From: Lotus japonicus
Lineage: Eukaryota; Streptophyta; Magnoliopsida; Fabales; Fabaceae
Length of the DNA stretch: 64,000 bases
Reading direction: 5' to 3'
Assembly: GCF_012489685.1 (NCBI RefSeq)
Contig: NC_080043.1
Span: 80,244,292 to 80,308,291 of the forward strand
In this document: positions 33,476-45,300 of the stretch, one piece after another
Layout of the letters: each line of letters begins with the position of its first letter
Position numbering within the stretch: position 1 is the first letter of the stretch
The notes under the pieces: model-generated
The model's database searches: none
Told to the model about the DNA's origin: nothing
The model's input: the letters and a program-made list of their open reading frames with translations, nothing else
Translations under genes and position numbers: made by a program

Positions 33476-34877
33476 TTCGAGCCTAGCTCGAATTTCGGCT
33501 TACGCAGCCGAGAACAGAATAAGGACGGCCTTAGAGGCCGCAAGAATAGCCAAAGAAATGGCTACTGACGAAGCCAATGCCTCAATCTTGCCTGTCGAAA
33601 TGACACCTCAAGAGGAGGCAACAGCAAATAAGGATAACACGTGCATAAGAAAAAACGAGCAGAGTGTCGATGAATGCGAATTCGAGGACCTTCGCGATTT
33701 GAGACTGGATTGCATCTATGATGACGGTCCATTAGGTTTCGAAAAGCCAATGGTCGACATTTCCAAGAAAATGGAAGCACAAGACCCTCTGGAAGAAGTG
33801 GACCTGGGAGATGGCTTAGAAAGAAGGCCAACATACATCAGTGCTCTTATTGACCCGGAGCTAAAGGACAGGATGGTGAAATTACTCAAGGAATTCAAAG
33901 ACTGTTTCGCTTGGGATTACGATGAAATGCCTGGCCTCAGTCGAGAATTGGTGGAACTGAAGTTACCCATCAAAGAAGACAAGAAACCAGTCAAGCAATT
34001 GCCCAGGAGGTTCCATCCAGATTTGTTGGTGAAAATCAAGGAAGAAATCGAAAGACTCCTCAGGTGTAAATTTATCAGAACAGCTCGATATGTGGACTGG
34101 TTAGCCAACGTGGTTCCAGTGATCAAGAAGAATGGAAAGATGAGAGTTTGCATCGATTTCCGAGATCTTAACGCTGCCACTCCAAAAGACGAGTATCACA
34201 TGCCTATTGCTGAGATGATGGTGGATTCAGCTGCTGGTCATGAATACTTAAGCTTGTTGGATGGTTACTCAGGCTACAACCAAATCTTCATAGCAGAAGA
34301 GGACGTGTCGAAAACAGCTTTTCGATGTCCTGGTGCCTTGGGGACATACGAGTGGGTGGTTATGCCATTTGGGTTGAAAAACGCTGGCGCAACCTACCAA
34401 AGGGTAATGAATACCATTTTTCATGATTTTATCGAAACTTTCATGCAGGTTTACATCGATGACATTGTGGTGAAATCCCCATCAAGGGATGACCATTTGT
34501 TGCATCTAAGGAAATCCTTTGAGAGGATGAGAAAATATGGCTTGAAGATGAATCCCCTTAAATGTGCCTTTGGTGTTATTGCAGGTGATTTTTTGGGTTT
34601 TGTGGTGCATAAAAAGGGCATCGAGATCAACAAGAACAAAGCTAAAGCCATTCTCGACACTAGTCCACCAACTAGCAAGAAACAACTGCAATCATTATTG
34701 GGAAAGATTAACTTCCTAAGGAGATTCATTGTCAACCTCAGCGAGAAGACCAAGTCATTTTCCCCACTTCTTCGACTTAAAAAGGAAGATGCGTTCCGCT
34801 GGGAAGCAGAGCACCAAAAAGCGTTCGATGAACTCAAAGTGTACTTGTCCAGCCCACCTGTAATGGCACCACTATAA
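33408..34877 (+). CDS. Reverse transcriptase part of pol
   Basis: A 489-residue frame in another phase than gag-protease. It contains the RT blocks in order: CIDFRDLNAATPKDEYHMP, SLLDGYSGYNQIFIAEED, WVVMPFGLKNAGATYQRVMN and catalytic YIDDIVVKS (near residue 350), followed by the connection to RNase H (FLGFVVHKKGIEINKNKAKA). It stops at 34875-34877 exactly where the conserved sequence continues in the next frame, so the stop results from an indel near 34873. The real pol start is not the ATG at 33408; translation probably came by frameshift or readthrough from gag-protease. Confidence 0.88.
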   Translation: MDGTAMKKRMPQLSGKMRLKMINSSLARISAYAAENRIRTALEAARIAKEMATDEANASILPVEMTPQEEATANKDNTCIRKNEQSVDECEFEDLRDLRLDCIYDDGPLGFEKPMVDISKKMEAQDPLEEVDLGDGLERRPTYISALIDPELKDRMVKLLKEFKDCFAWDYDEMPGLSRELVELKLPIKEDKKPVKQLPRRFHPDLLVKIKEEIERLLRCKFIRTARYVDWLANVVPVIKKNGKMRVCIDFRDLNAATPKDEYHMPIAEMMVDSAAGHEYLSLLDGYSGYNQIFIAEEDVSKTAFRCPGALGTYEWVVMPFGLKNAGATYQRVMNTIFHDFIETFMQVYIDDIVVKSPSRDDHLLHLRKSFERMRKYGLKMNPLKCAFGVIAGDFLGFVVHKKGIEINKNKAKAILDTSPPTSKKQLQSLLGKINFLRRFIVNLSEKTKSFSPLLRLKKEDAFRWEAEHQKAFDELKVYLSSPPVMAPL

Positions 34878-34888
34878 GAGGAAAGCCA

Positions 34889-35551
34889 ATGAAGCTGTAC
34901 ATCTCTGCCACGGATGGAACCATTGGAAGCATGTTGGCTCAAGAAGATGAAGATAGCAAGGAAAGAGCCATATTTTACTTAAGTAGGGTGTTAAATGATG
35001 CAGAAACTCGATACACCATGATCGAGAAATTGTGCTTATGCTTGTACTTCTCTTGTGTAAAGCTGAAATATTATATAAAGCCAATCGATGTAATGGTTTT
35101 TTCTCATTATGATATAATAAAGCACATGTTATCCAAACCTATCTTGCATAGTCGAATTGGTAAATGGGCTTTAGCCCTAACCGAGTATTCACTAACTTAT
35201 GCCCCACTAAAGGCAGTTAAGGGACAAGCAATTGCTGACTTCCTGGCAGATCATACTTTGCCTCGAGAAATCGTAACTTACGTAGGCATCCAACCTTGGA
35301 AGCTATTTTTCGACGGTTCCAGCCATAAGAATGGCAGCGGAATCGGGATGTTCATAGTATCCCCAAGGGGCATCCCCACGAAATTCAAGTTTAGGATTAA
35401 GAGTAACTGCTCAAACAATGAGGCTGAGTACGAGGCATTAACATCAGGCCTCGAGATCCTGATAGCCCTTGGGGCAAAGAATGTTGTCGTAAAAGGGGAC
35501 TCTGAGTTGGTAATTAAAGCAACTTACCAAGGAATACAAGTGTGTCAGTGA
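34889..35551 (+). CDS. RNase H plus second (archaeal-type) RNase H of pol
   Basis: Frame-shifted continuation of pol. The first part is the Ty3/gypsy RNase H (LYISATDGTIGSMLAQED, IFYLSRVLNDAETRYTMIEK, CVKLKYYIKP). The second is an additional RNase H: WKLFFDGSSHKNGSGIGMF, NNEAEYEALTSGLEIL and VVKGDSELVIK, which keep the acidic D, E and D residues. Having both is diagnostic of the Tat lineage. The frame leaves the conserved reading near 35515 and ends at 35551. Confidence 0.88.
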   Translation: MKLYISATDGTIGSMLAQEDEDSKERAIFYLSRVLNDAETRYTMIEKLCLCLYFSCVKLKYYIKPIDVMVFSHYDIIKHMLSKPILHSRIGKWALALTEYSLTYAPLKAVKGQAIADFLADHTLPREIVTYVGIQPWKLFFDGSSHKNGSGIGMFIVSPRGIPTKFKFRIKSNCSNNEAEYEALTSGLEILIALGAKNVVVKGDSELVIKATYQGIQVCQ

Positions 35552-35832
35552 AAATCTAGCTAGGTACTACACGAAAGCTAGTAATTTGTTGGCCAAATTC
35601 GACGAAGCTAGGCTAGGTCATGTTTCCAGGGTAGACAATCAGAGGCCAATGAATTGGCACAAATCGCGTCAGGATATATGGTCGATAAATGTAGGTTAAA
35701 AGAGCTTATCGAGGTCAAAGAAAAACTAAACCCCTCTGACCTCAACATCCTGGTCATTGACAATATGGCACCTAATGATTGGAGAAAGCCAATTGTCGAT
35801 TACTTGCAAAATCCTGTGGGTACTACAGACAG
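35552..35832 (+). pseudogene. Pol remnant between second RNase H and the gap
   Basis: Conserved pol sequence continues in shifting frames: ENLARYYTKASNLLAKFDEA, then, after another indel near 35645, ELAQIASGYMVDKCRLKELI. It runs to the assembly gap at 35833 without reaching an integrase motif. Confidence 0.7.
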
Positions 35833-35932
35833 NNNNNNNNNNNNNNNNNNNNNNNNNNNNNNNNNNNNNNNNNNNNNNNNNNNNNNNNNNNNNNNNNNNN
35901 NNNNNNNNNNNNNNNNNNNNNNNNNNNNNNNN
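35833..35932. other. Assembly gap, 100 Ns
   Basis: Exactly 100 unresolved bases, a placeholder size. The integrase region of the retrotransposon would lie here. Open frames drawn across it are meaningless. Confidence 0.99.
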
Positions 35933-36138
35933 CTCTCAGCTTTTTGGCATAGGTGAAATCATGGCCCTAAAAAGGCTATAACTGTCAGCTAGTGGAGAAG
36001 TCATCAGACGTTATGGCTGCTGATTGGACTTGAAGATCGAATGGTCGAGAGCACAAAGTACTTGAATCGTTGGAATCGAACGGCTGCGATAAAAAATGCT
36101 TGGTGTCTTCAAGCTAAAGCAGTCGACAACCAACATTC

Positions 36139-36150
36139 TTGGGGGGCAAC
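36139..36150 (+). promoter_or_regulatory. Polypurine-tract-like site
   Basis: TTGGGGGGCAAC lies directly before the 3' LTR, where the plus-strand primer is expected. The 218 bp between the gap and the LTR holds no coding sequence. Confidence 0.65.
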
Positions 36151-36971
36151 TGTTAAGCTAAAAATTACGAGTACTACGACTCTCGACACCATGGAGGTAG
36201 GATCTCGACAGAAAGGGTTATGGCGAAATCGGCAACTCAGCACACGGTGTCCCTCAAAGTCAAGTTAGTGAGAGCTATATCTCGACAAACTCAGCAGATG
36301 AAGAAATCTCGATCATCTTAATGGAAGAGGCAGCTACCGAGTAACAAGCAACTACAAGCACGTGCATATACCCACGATGCCACGAATAGCAACGGTTGCC
36401 CACGACTCAAAACCATCCACGTGGCAATAGAGTCACGTGCGCGAAGACCACCGGCTAAACGTGGGACATGGCGCCAAAATTCAAAACCCACGAAGCCATC
36501 ATGCATCCAAGAAAAACCGCCAAGAATGTGGGCAGGAACAACACTATAAATAGAAGAAGTAGCAGCAGAAAAAAGGGTTCCCAACTCAAACTCTGAAAAT
36601 TCACCAAAAGCTCCAAATGTCCGCATCAATGAGACTCAAGGAGCACAACGTGATGATGGAGGAGTATGTTGCAGAACCAACGCTTTAGTTTTCTCGTGTT
36701 TAAGCTTATTTAATTCCCAGTTCCTTTATGCATTTTCTTGTCGAGATCCACATCTCTTGTTAGTTTTTGTGTTATTTTATGTATGTGACTCCTTTGTAAT
36801 TGACCCGTGTTTAATGAAATTCAGTTCTGTCTAAACCAATTCGTTTTTGTCGAAAAACACACACACACACACACAATACTTTGGCAAAGCGTTTTCTCAA
36901 AAGGACCCTGAATCTAAACTTCCTTTAGTCGAACTAAGATGATATTTGTTTACCAAAAATCCACGTAAACA
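36151..36971 (+). repeat. 3' LTR, 821 bp
   Basis: About 99% identical to the 5' LTR: eight single-base differences, six of them transitions, plus one extra CA unit. Followed by the target duplication CTATT. Confidence 0.95.
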
Positions 36972-36976
36972 CTATT

Positions 36977-37599
36977 ATAACTAGAATAATTTTTTTTTGA
37001 GAATTTTAGTTCTTACTTCTCACCACCAACACGTTACCTCAGAATTAAATCTCACAATAGTACCATCGCTATCAATCGTATTACAAATCTTAAAAAGAAT
37101 ATTTGAAGTCTAAAATGTGCAAAAAGGAATATACATAATAATAAATGTGGATGAAATTGAGGAGCTGGTTGGCAAACGGCATGTGATGATGTAAATGGGT
37201 TGCCAGCGACCAGTCACGGCCAAAATTAATTTTCAATTTATTTTTATGAGTACTATAGTATAAATTAAAAGAAGTTTATATAAACGTCTAATTAAATTTC
37301 ATTAGTTTAAAAATGAAAAAAAAAATGATTAAATATCTGCTCCTATACATGGTTAAAACGGCGTCGTTTGACCCTGTGAAAAACGGAAAAGTCGGCGAGG
37401 AATTGGGACGGGTAAAAGGCAGGGTGGACCCCGTTCCTTCAGCCCCATCTGTCGGTAACTTCCCTCGAATTCTTCGCCTGCTTAAAAGTTACACACACTA
37501 CGAGGTCCTTCTCTTTTTGTTTTTCAAACTCTCATTTACTTTTATTTATTTATTTCCAATGCAATTCAATGCATTTATCCCATTTATTTTACAGTAGTA
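36977..37599. other. Spacer with a short unassigned open frame
   Basis: The frame 37313-37597 (94 residues) starts in an A-rich run and has no recognisable domain. AAACGGCGTCGTTT, a palindromic motif, is at about 37356-37369. Not enough to call a gene. Confidence 0.4.
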
Positions 37600-37911
37600 C
37601 TCCCTCCGTTTCTAATCTTTTGTTGTTTTAACTTTTGGCCTAAATTCCAAAACTTTTGTTGTTTTATAAATCCAATGCATTTTTTCTCAATTTATTCCAT
37701 ATATACTCTCATTTAATACTATACCTCTCACCTACCACCTCTTATTTTCACCAATCAAAATCATAACAAATTTCTTAACCAATAACTATAATTCTCTCTT
37801 CACTATAAGAGAACATTAAATAGGGGTGCTTATGTCAACAAATATATCAATGATTGCACTCTTAAACAATGTGCATAACCTTAAACAACAAAAGATCAGG
37901 AACGGAAGGAG
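37600..37911. mobile_element. Stowaway-like (Tc1/mariner) MITE, 312 bp
   Basis: Ends CTCCCTCCGTTTC and GGAACGGAAGGAG are inverted repeats flanked by TA on both sides (37598-37599 and 37912-37913). AAAACAACAAAAG-type inner arms also pair. A diverged relative is at 21287. Confidence 0.85.
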
Positions 37912-38279
37912 TATTTTTAAAAATAAATATAAAAGCATAACACGTCAAGAACAACAGCTGCATAATAAATGGGGTTTCCTATTATCGGGCATCTCATAAC
38001 TCAACCACTCCTCTGACTCAATTGTTAGTCCTCTTTTAACTTTTGATTCCTTTATCTTCTTCAAAATAATTTAAATCATCATTATGTCTTTCTTCGTTTC
38101 TGGGGTTTAATTTATATAATCTACACCCACGTCTATTGTGGACAATAGTACCATGGCTTATACAAAATGAATGAAAAAAATGATAGAAAAAATGTAAAGG
38201 AGTTTCCTGATTTACTTATTAAAGAAATTACTTTCTTAGCTAAAAACTGATTTTCTAAAGGGAAAAAAAACTAAAATAA

Positions 38280-38945
38280 ACGCATTCTCTCCTTGCAATT
38301 TGAATTAGCGTAGGAGGAAGTGTTTCTAGTTAGAAAATTAGCGGCACATCATACTAAAAAAAAAAGAAGTAAACAGACAACAATTCCGAACAACAACTAC
38401 GAGACTTCTTTCACCATTGAAAAAGTTGAAAAATATGTCTTTTTTTGTTTGAAACAAAAAATATGTCTTCAAACTAAGAAGAAGAAGATTAAAAAAGCAT
38501 TTAACAGTAGATAAAAGCGTATGAGGAATTTCTTCCATGCAATCTAAATTAGCGTATGAGGAAGAGTTCTTAGCTAGGAAATCAACGATAAAATTGTCGA
38601 TCATATGAACAAAAGAAATATCAACATACTAAAAAAAAAAAAAGTAGTAATCAAACAACAATCCCGAACAACAACAGCTAGATAAGAGCTACCACCTCAG
38701 AAGCTAATGTCATAACCAACGAAAACTAATAGTCTCGACAATGATTAATGATAACACATGAGTAGAATACGATGTTGCCGCAGCCAAGACCTCTCCAAAA
38801 CGATCCCAAGCTATCATCCCTAACACAACAACCGTATCAGTTCTAACTGAGGCGTGAAAATTAACTTGAATAATCCTATTTGTTGGTCTCTTGCACACTG
38901 GCCCAAACACTTCCAATGCCGTGAAGCAAGAGGCACCACCGTTGT
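38280..38945 (-). pseudogene. RNase H-like fragment (RVT_3/LINE type), partly duplicated
   Basis: On the minus strand 38870-38710 reads IIQVNFHASVRTD and GMIAWDRFGEVLAAAT, the N-terminal strands of the domain. Farther on, 38604-38515 reads DNFIVDFLAKNSSSYANLDC, then MEEIPHTLLS, the C-terminal end. The two parts are in different frames and the middle is missing, so it is a broken relic. A second, diverged copy of the C-terminal piece (FLTRNTSSYAN) is at about 38345-38300, pointing to a local duplication. Confidence 0.65.
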
Positions 38946-40419
38946 TGTCTAGTGAAATGAAGCAGCTCGTTGGAATGTTGTTTCACACGAAAACGATCGG
39001 CCGGTAAAGACACGTGGGTTTTGGGCTTCCTAAACAATATATACATGTTCTTAGTGCATGTTTAGAAACTCTTTTAAAAAACACTGTGAAATTAAAATAA
39101 CGATAAACAAAAACAAGACAATAATGTAAAATTAAGTAGCAATGTAACCCCGCATTTATGTGATTGGTTATTTTTATTCTTTTTGGTTACATGGTTATCT
39201 TTTTGAATTTTGATTGACCATATAAACACAGTTTGTGTTTGACCAAAAAAAAACACAGTTTGTGGATTGTGGAGCATTCATTCACTTTCATCGCCTGTGT
39301 TTCCTTCTCAATCCGTACCTTGTTTTCACAGAATCCTACGGTCAACAATCAATGTCTCCCTTTATTTCTCTCTCCCTCTACTTTCATATCAAAAATTGAA
39401 TGCTAAGCTACAGTATCTATGTATGGTGAGTCCTTACCTAGATCTCCCACCGTATGACACCATCATCCACATCATGCTCCATCAAATGGTCGGTCTCGGT
39501 TTTGCGGGTCCTTAATAACAGGTACAGTCAATGTTCGTACGAGGACATAACATCAAACCCCATACATCCCTAATCCAACGGTGGATATCATCACCAGCAT
39601 TCTCATCTTTTTTACCTAATTTTTTTTTTTTTGCTCGGACGGAAAATTAACTTACCTAAAAAAAAATTGTTCAATGCTCACTCAATTCTTTTTTTAATAC
39701 ATAAATTACTCTTGAGGAATTGATCTCTAAGCCTTCAATTTCCAATTCATATGTTATCAGTTCTTACCACTTGAACTATTCTTTTAAGACACCATTAATT
39801 TATTTTTTTATTAAATAATGTTATTGTAATACAAATAAATAGAGTAATGCCCGTGCATGAATGAGGCTCAGCCATGAAAAACATCTATTGATATACATTG
39901 ATTCAACCATTTAATTTTTCCACTTTTCGAACAGAATAAAAAATGTTCAAATAATTAAGAAGAAATAAAGTACAAGTAACGTAAGGGTAAAATATAAAAA
40001 AAAGTAAAATAAGAAAATAAATTATATTTTTTAAAAGAATAACCAAGTTAATTGAATTTTTTAATATATGTATGTATTCCTAAACAAGGGAGTAAGGATT
40101 TTGGATTGCTCGAGTCAGAAAGTCCATGAATTCACATTGAGTTGTCTGATTTCAATCGAACAACCTAAATTATAAAATATCTCAACGGTCAATTCTGCTA
40201 AAAAAAAAATATGAGCTGATCAATCTTTGATTAAATGATCTAAATTTTATGAATGTAGGAGATTGGTAAATGGTAAGTGATGAGGGAACCATTAATAAGA
40301 AGGGGGTTGGGTTGAGTGTGGTTGGGTGCATGGGGTCGTGGTCATTTCTGGAAGTGAGAACCCAGGTGGTAGGGTCTACCCTGCACCAATCCTTTGTCTT
40401 TTATCTCGTTGGCTTTCCA
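38946..40419. other. Spacer upstream of the MIR166 locus
   Basis: No protein gene supported; short frames only. The last 200 bp would include the MIR166 promoter. No single convincing TATA box was found there. Confidence 0.45.
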
Positions 40420-40674
40420 CACCTCCTTTAATTTAATTTTCACTCTTGTTATAACCCCTCTCCTCTCTGCATTCTCCTCCCTCATATCATTCTCACTCAC
40501 CCACTCATCATCACCACCACTCATTTCTTCTCCTCTCCCCCCTTCTCTCTCAGTCCCCCCCTTGAACCTAGGCGAGACTCGTGGGAGTGAAAAAATCAGA
40601 GACTGTCAAAAAGTAGCTAGCTCATATCTCTCATACCCCCACTAAAGAATTAAGACTTTAACCCACTATTTTCA

Positions 40675-40812
40675 GGAAGCTTTGGTTTTTTGAGGGGAAT
40701 GTTGTCTGGCTCGAGGACCCTTCGACTTGATCCAATGCAACATCCAAATTTAGGGTGATGGAATGCGAAGTGTTGTCGGACCAGGCTTCATTCCCCCCAA
40801 TTACACGCTTCC
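40675..40812 (+). ncRNA. MIR166: miR166 precursor hairpin
   Basis: The mature miR166 sequence lies on the 3' arm at 40776-40796 (starts TCGGACCAGG, ends CTTCATTCCCC). The star strand lies on the 5' arm at 40696-40716 (starts GGAATGTTGTC, ends TGGCTCGAGG). They pair over nearly their full length with the usual few internal mismatches and a 59-nt loop between them. The lower stem continues with GGAAGC (40675-40680) against GCTTCC (40807-40812). miR166 guides cleavage of class III HD-ZIP transcription-factor mRNAs and so patterns leaves, vasculature and meristems. The family is highly conserved in land plants; the exact paralogue number cannot be given from sequence alone. Confidence 0.95.
40776..40796 (+). 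ncRNA. miR166: Mature miR166 (3' arm)
   Basis: 21 nt beginning with U and identical, as far as I recall the family, to the canonical miR166 form. Complementary sites are expected in the START-domain coding region of HD-ZIP III genes. Confidence 0.93.
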
Positions 40813-42300
40813 ATTTTGTAACAACATAGCCTCTGCAGATGGAGGTGGACTACTACTATACTACTACTACTCTTGTAGGTTTTTGCTTCTCTCTCTCTGA
40901 TGTTTTGTTTTTTTGTCAAATATAGCCAGATCTGAGGCCTTGCGGTTTGGATTTTGGATCAATTAAAGATGGTTGTGGTGGAAGTTTGCAGATTGGTGTA
41001 ATGATGAAGCATTTTGACCAATTTTGTTTTTTCAAAAGGCTTTCATCATTACCTCCTTTTCAATTTCTTCTTTTTCCTCTGATCAAGTTATGATGGTGTT
41101 TTTTTTGTTGTCAGGTACACCTTTTTCATGTTCATCATTAGCCAGATCTTCTACTACTACTACTACCAATTACTATGTTTTCCGATCTGTCTGTTTCTGC
41201 CATGTTTTCTCAGATCTGGACACCTTTGAACACAGTTAAACATTCTCTCCTCTTTTTCAACTCCATCTTCCTCCCCTTTTTCACTTCAACTTTCTCTCTC
41301 TACCTATTTTTCCACCTTCTCTCTCTAGGGTTTCTTGGCCTATGTTCTGTCTCTAATCTCTATGATCTTATTGGATTTGTTTAACAATTTTTCTTAATTG
41401 ATTGATGATATTGTTTTTGTTGTTTTAGATATAATTGTAATGTGCATTTACCTTCCTTCTGTGTGGTTTCAGTAGTATCATTCAGATCTATACTTTTCTC
41501 TGTTTTTCTCTGTCCTTAGTTTCCATATCATTTTGTAAGTAAAATTGATAGATCTGACCAGTGACGATACAGATATTATAATAGAATAAAGTTTTTCCAA
41601 GTATAGGTATGTAAATGTTTTCTTGTTGGTGCTGCTAAACCATATGATATAGTTGTTTATTCAATAGACATCTTTAGCTTTAACATCTCATGTTATAGCT
41701 GAATCCCTACACATTATATTCAAATAATCTGTCAAAAGTATGTAGCCAGATTCTTTCTTTGCTTGTGTTGATTAAGATTCAATGTTCATCAAAAGATCCT
41801 TCTTGATCACTATGTTACACTATGTTCTTGAAGGACAAGGTGTACCTTTTTTTTTGAGGATCATCATCATGAATTTAGCAAACAATTGTGCATTTTAAGT
41901 TGTTAACACCAAAAAAAATGCTCATCGTGCTTTTTAAGGACCAGGGTACTTCTTTATTTAAGGATCATCATCATTTAAGATTCAATGTTCATAAGAAAAG
42001 TGCTCAATGCTTTGTCAGAAAGCAAAGATTTGTGCAGGTAAGTGTGTCATCATTCAATTAATCAACTGAGCATTATTGTGCAGCAGACATCACTGCAGTG
42101 TACCCGGTATGCTTTTACAGGTTTGCATTTATGTGAAGTTTTGGTATTCAGTGATTAATTTTGAAAGGAATTGTTCTGGTATATATCTCCTTTATGAATT
42201 TAACCTTTTCTATTTGCCTTGTTTTCTACATGAGCACGGGGATTTAATTTGGAAGAGATAACATCATCAAAAAAGAGTTTGATTCAGAAATTGGTACATG

Positions 42301-45300
42301 AAAAAGATCAGCTAGGAGCATAGGGGAAAATAGTGCTCATCCCATCACTGTTTTCCCTTTAAGATCACCATTGTTGTTCACATATTCATTCGTGCACGCA
42401 AATGTGCACTCTACAATTTTCAACGCAATTCATTTATTCAAACCCTCTTCCCTCGAATAAGTTAGCAATAGAATCTGAATTTTTCTTCGGATCTTACTCC
42501 TTTATCCCATTTTATTTGAAGTTTAAGGGTGTGTTACAAGAATTTAAAATGTGTTCATGTTTCATATTATACCCGTAATCTTTCATTTTAATTAACTTTC
42601 ATTCAATTATCCTTCTCCTATAGTCTCCCTTAAAAATAATTTAAAATAGAATAAAAAAATATTTAGCTATCGAGGAATAACATCTTCCTAATAAATTATC
42701 AAGTTTCATGAAATTTAAAAAGAGTGATTTATGAACTATATTTATTTTCTTAATAAACATGTTAACAGGCTGACGAGTGAGATGGGCGGAGGAAGGTTAA
42801 AATTGACTTTTTGATTATGTTGAAGAGAGAGAGAGAGAGAGAGTGAGAGAGATATACTTATAATGAAGCTCGGACGGAGAAATCTAGTTGATGCTCAATT
42901 TCCCGCCCACAAAATGAGTTGTTCACACATGGAAATTAGTGTTCGATAAGGTGGAGGGTAAAAGTAAAGTCGTTCTCTAGCCACCACTATTTGTCTACAT
43001 TTAGAGAACGGACTACAGTGGCATGAGATTTTAGCTATCACCACTGCTAACTCTGAATGATACTTAACCGATGCAAATTAGCGTTGACGTAAACAAATCA
43101 TGTTATTTTGTTTTTCCCATTTTGTCTCGGCTTTGCGTTGGTTTTATCAACGCAAAATCAAACCACTTTTGTAGTCTCACCATCTTTGCCAACTATGTCT
43201 GTTTTACATTCCCCTTTGTTGCCACCCACCTTAGATTGGTTTTTCATCGCCGGTTTGGTTGCAAATTTTACTGAACACCATATGTCACTGTAAGAAAACT
43301 TGCCTTTCAAAACGGCAAAAAACCCTTAGTAATGGCCAGATGGTCTCGACAATAACAACTTCCCGACAAATTAACATCAACAATTGTGTGAGCGTCAGTA
43401 TGTACATCATCAGAAACTGTTATTGACGATTTTTTCCGCTAGTAAATTAGTGATGGTTTGGGCCATTGAGAATCTATAAGCATATTTTAACCTACCTAAG
43501 GGCTTGGATGATAATACCTCCTCCTTTGTGGAACTTCTACTTTTAATATATTATGTTTTTTTGACCATTTTTTAATCCTCCTTCATCTAGTTTCTAATTT
43601 TCTATATAATTTTTCAGATCACAATAGAAAAAAAAAAACCGCCTTTCACAAATAAGATATGTATTACTCGGTGAAAATTACTAAAAAACCCACAAATTGA
43701 ATTTCAAAAGGGCATCATACTAAACACTTGTATCAACTACTTAGGGCACTTACTCGTTGTTGAGGGTATCTGAGTCGGTAGGTATCGTGCGAACGTGATA
43801 CCTTCGCATTGTGTTACTATGCAATTTGGGACGGATTATTATTTTCAAGTGTCTAATTAATACTCTAACATCTTGATCAATCCTAAGGAGCATACTTACA
43901 CGACATATGAGGTGCTACACCAGACTACAATGTTCGAACAAAGATTGAGAATAGAGTTATGAGAGGATGGTAAAAATACAATTAATGAAGAGGTCAAGGT
44001 GACAAAATTAATAAATAAAAATACAATTACTAACTATTTAACTTTATTTCTATAATTACTAATTATTTATCTAATAGTATGTTAATAGTGATTTTATGAC
44101 TTGCATGATACACTCAAAACTTCCACTAATACTTTATTCACACGTTAATTCTAAGAACGAAAAAAATAGAAATGATAGATATTACCCTCACGATCAGTTC
44201 CTTTTTTATAAGACTTCCCATAGATATTGTTGACGTCTCTTAATATAAAAACCCATATTAGATTTTAGGATTTCTTTTATTCTTCCTTATATACCCCTAA
44301 AATTTTAGTTATTTATTTCGTTTTTGTAATTCTAAAATTTTGACTACCATTAATAATTAATTTTCTTCCACACTATTCAATACACTAATCTATAAACTAT
44401 ATAAAGGGAGAGTTTGTGAAATTTTGAGGGTAAGATGAGAATTCAATAAATCAATGCACATGAATGAATATTTTTTCATGGGCATATATGTAAATTTGTG
44501 ACTAATTAATTATGAAATCAAACTTGACCGTTGATTGCTTCTAATCACAGCCGTGCATTATTTTCTTAAGAAACCCTTTAAGCAACCTTTTCACATTCTT
44601 GGTTTTTTTTTTTTTTACTTTTGTAACTCTTGATTGTGGTTACAAAAATCAGCAAGAGTCTCTTCATTTTTCTCCCATAAATTTATTGAGTTTTGAGTCT
44701 TTTCATTTCCTTTCAAATTCTTTTCATCTTTCTCATCATGATATCCATAACCTATATTCATATGCAAGAAATATCTCCCACTGGATTCTCCAACAGCACC
44801 ATTTCTTCTTCATCAGCCACTTCTTCTTCATCATTTTTCATACTTAGACGTTAATGTTCTTCTCCATCATCATCAATATCCATCCGGTAAGAGCCCTTTT
44901 TTCCTTTTATCTCCTTTTGATTTATGTATTCTAATTTCATAATCATTTCTTCTTCACATTTCGTTCTCAAGATACGTTCTTCTCAACCGATCTTCTTTTT
45001 TCCCATCCATTCTTCTCATTCCTCATCTTCCACTGCGATAAGATTCAATGTTTATTCGTAATATGCATACTGTTATCACTAATTCAATCGGTAGAAGTGA
45101 CCCATTTTAATGCACTTTTGTCATTGATGCATGTTTTGTTCTTATTAACATTGTTATGATCTTTTCTTATCTTTTATTCCATTTTAGAAATAATTTTTCT
45201 TTACTTCCAGTTGTAACATTAAACGGTTAAATTCATCTCCTTTATCATTTCTCTAATTGTGTTTCATGCACAATTTTATGATGTTGCTTCCCTTACTTTA

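Larger units (their letters stand above)
28898..36971 (+). mobile_element. Ty3/gypsy retrotransposon, Tat lineage, about 8.1 kb
   Basis: Two LTRs (28898-29716 and 36151-36971) start TGTTAAG and end GTAAACA; the 5-bp duplication CTATT is perfect (28893-28897 and 36972-36976). A primer-site-like TTGGCACGCCCAGTGGG follows the 5' LTR and a G-rich tract precedes the 3' LTR. The inside encodes gag, protease, reverse transcriptase, RNase H and a second RNase H, the arrangement that defines Tat-type elements. No integrase motif is present before or after the 100-N gap, so true length and completeness are unknown. Coding is broken by frameshifts near 34873, 35515 and 35645. By eye the LTRs differ by eight substitutions and one CA unit in about 820 bp (about 1%); at an assumed 1.3e-8 per site per year that is roughly 0.4 million years. 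Confidence 0.95.
40420..42300 (+). ncRNA. Probable MIR166 primary-transcript region
   Basis: A pyrimidine-rich leader (about 40420-40560, CTCTCC/TCTCTC type) resembling a plant 5' leader precedes the hairpin. About 1.5 kb of CT- and T-rich sequence with possible splice sites (for example TTGTAGGTTT near 40875) follows, with no long coding frame. Extent and exon structure are inferred; only the hairpin is well supported. Confidence 0.4.

Noticed and set aside
35654..35981. Open frames spanning the N run
   Set aside because: They are translated through 100 unknown bases and cannot be real.
40394..40645. 83-residue Ser/Pro/Leu-rich frame before the MIR166 hairpin
   Set aside because: Arises from a pyrimidine-rich leader; no domain. 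A miRNA-encoded peptide cannot be excluded but is not supported.
43286..43460. Complete CACTA element starting at CACTGTAAGAAAA
   Set aside because: Only one end-like sequence was found; no partner terminus or 3-bp duplication.
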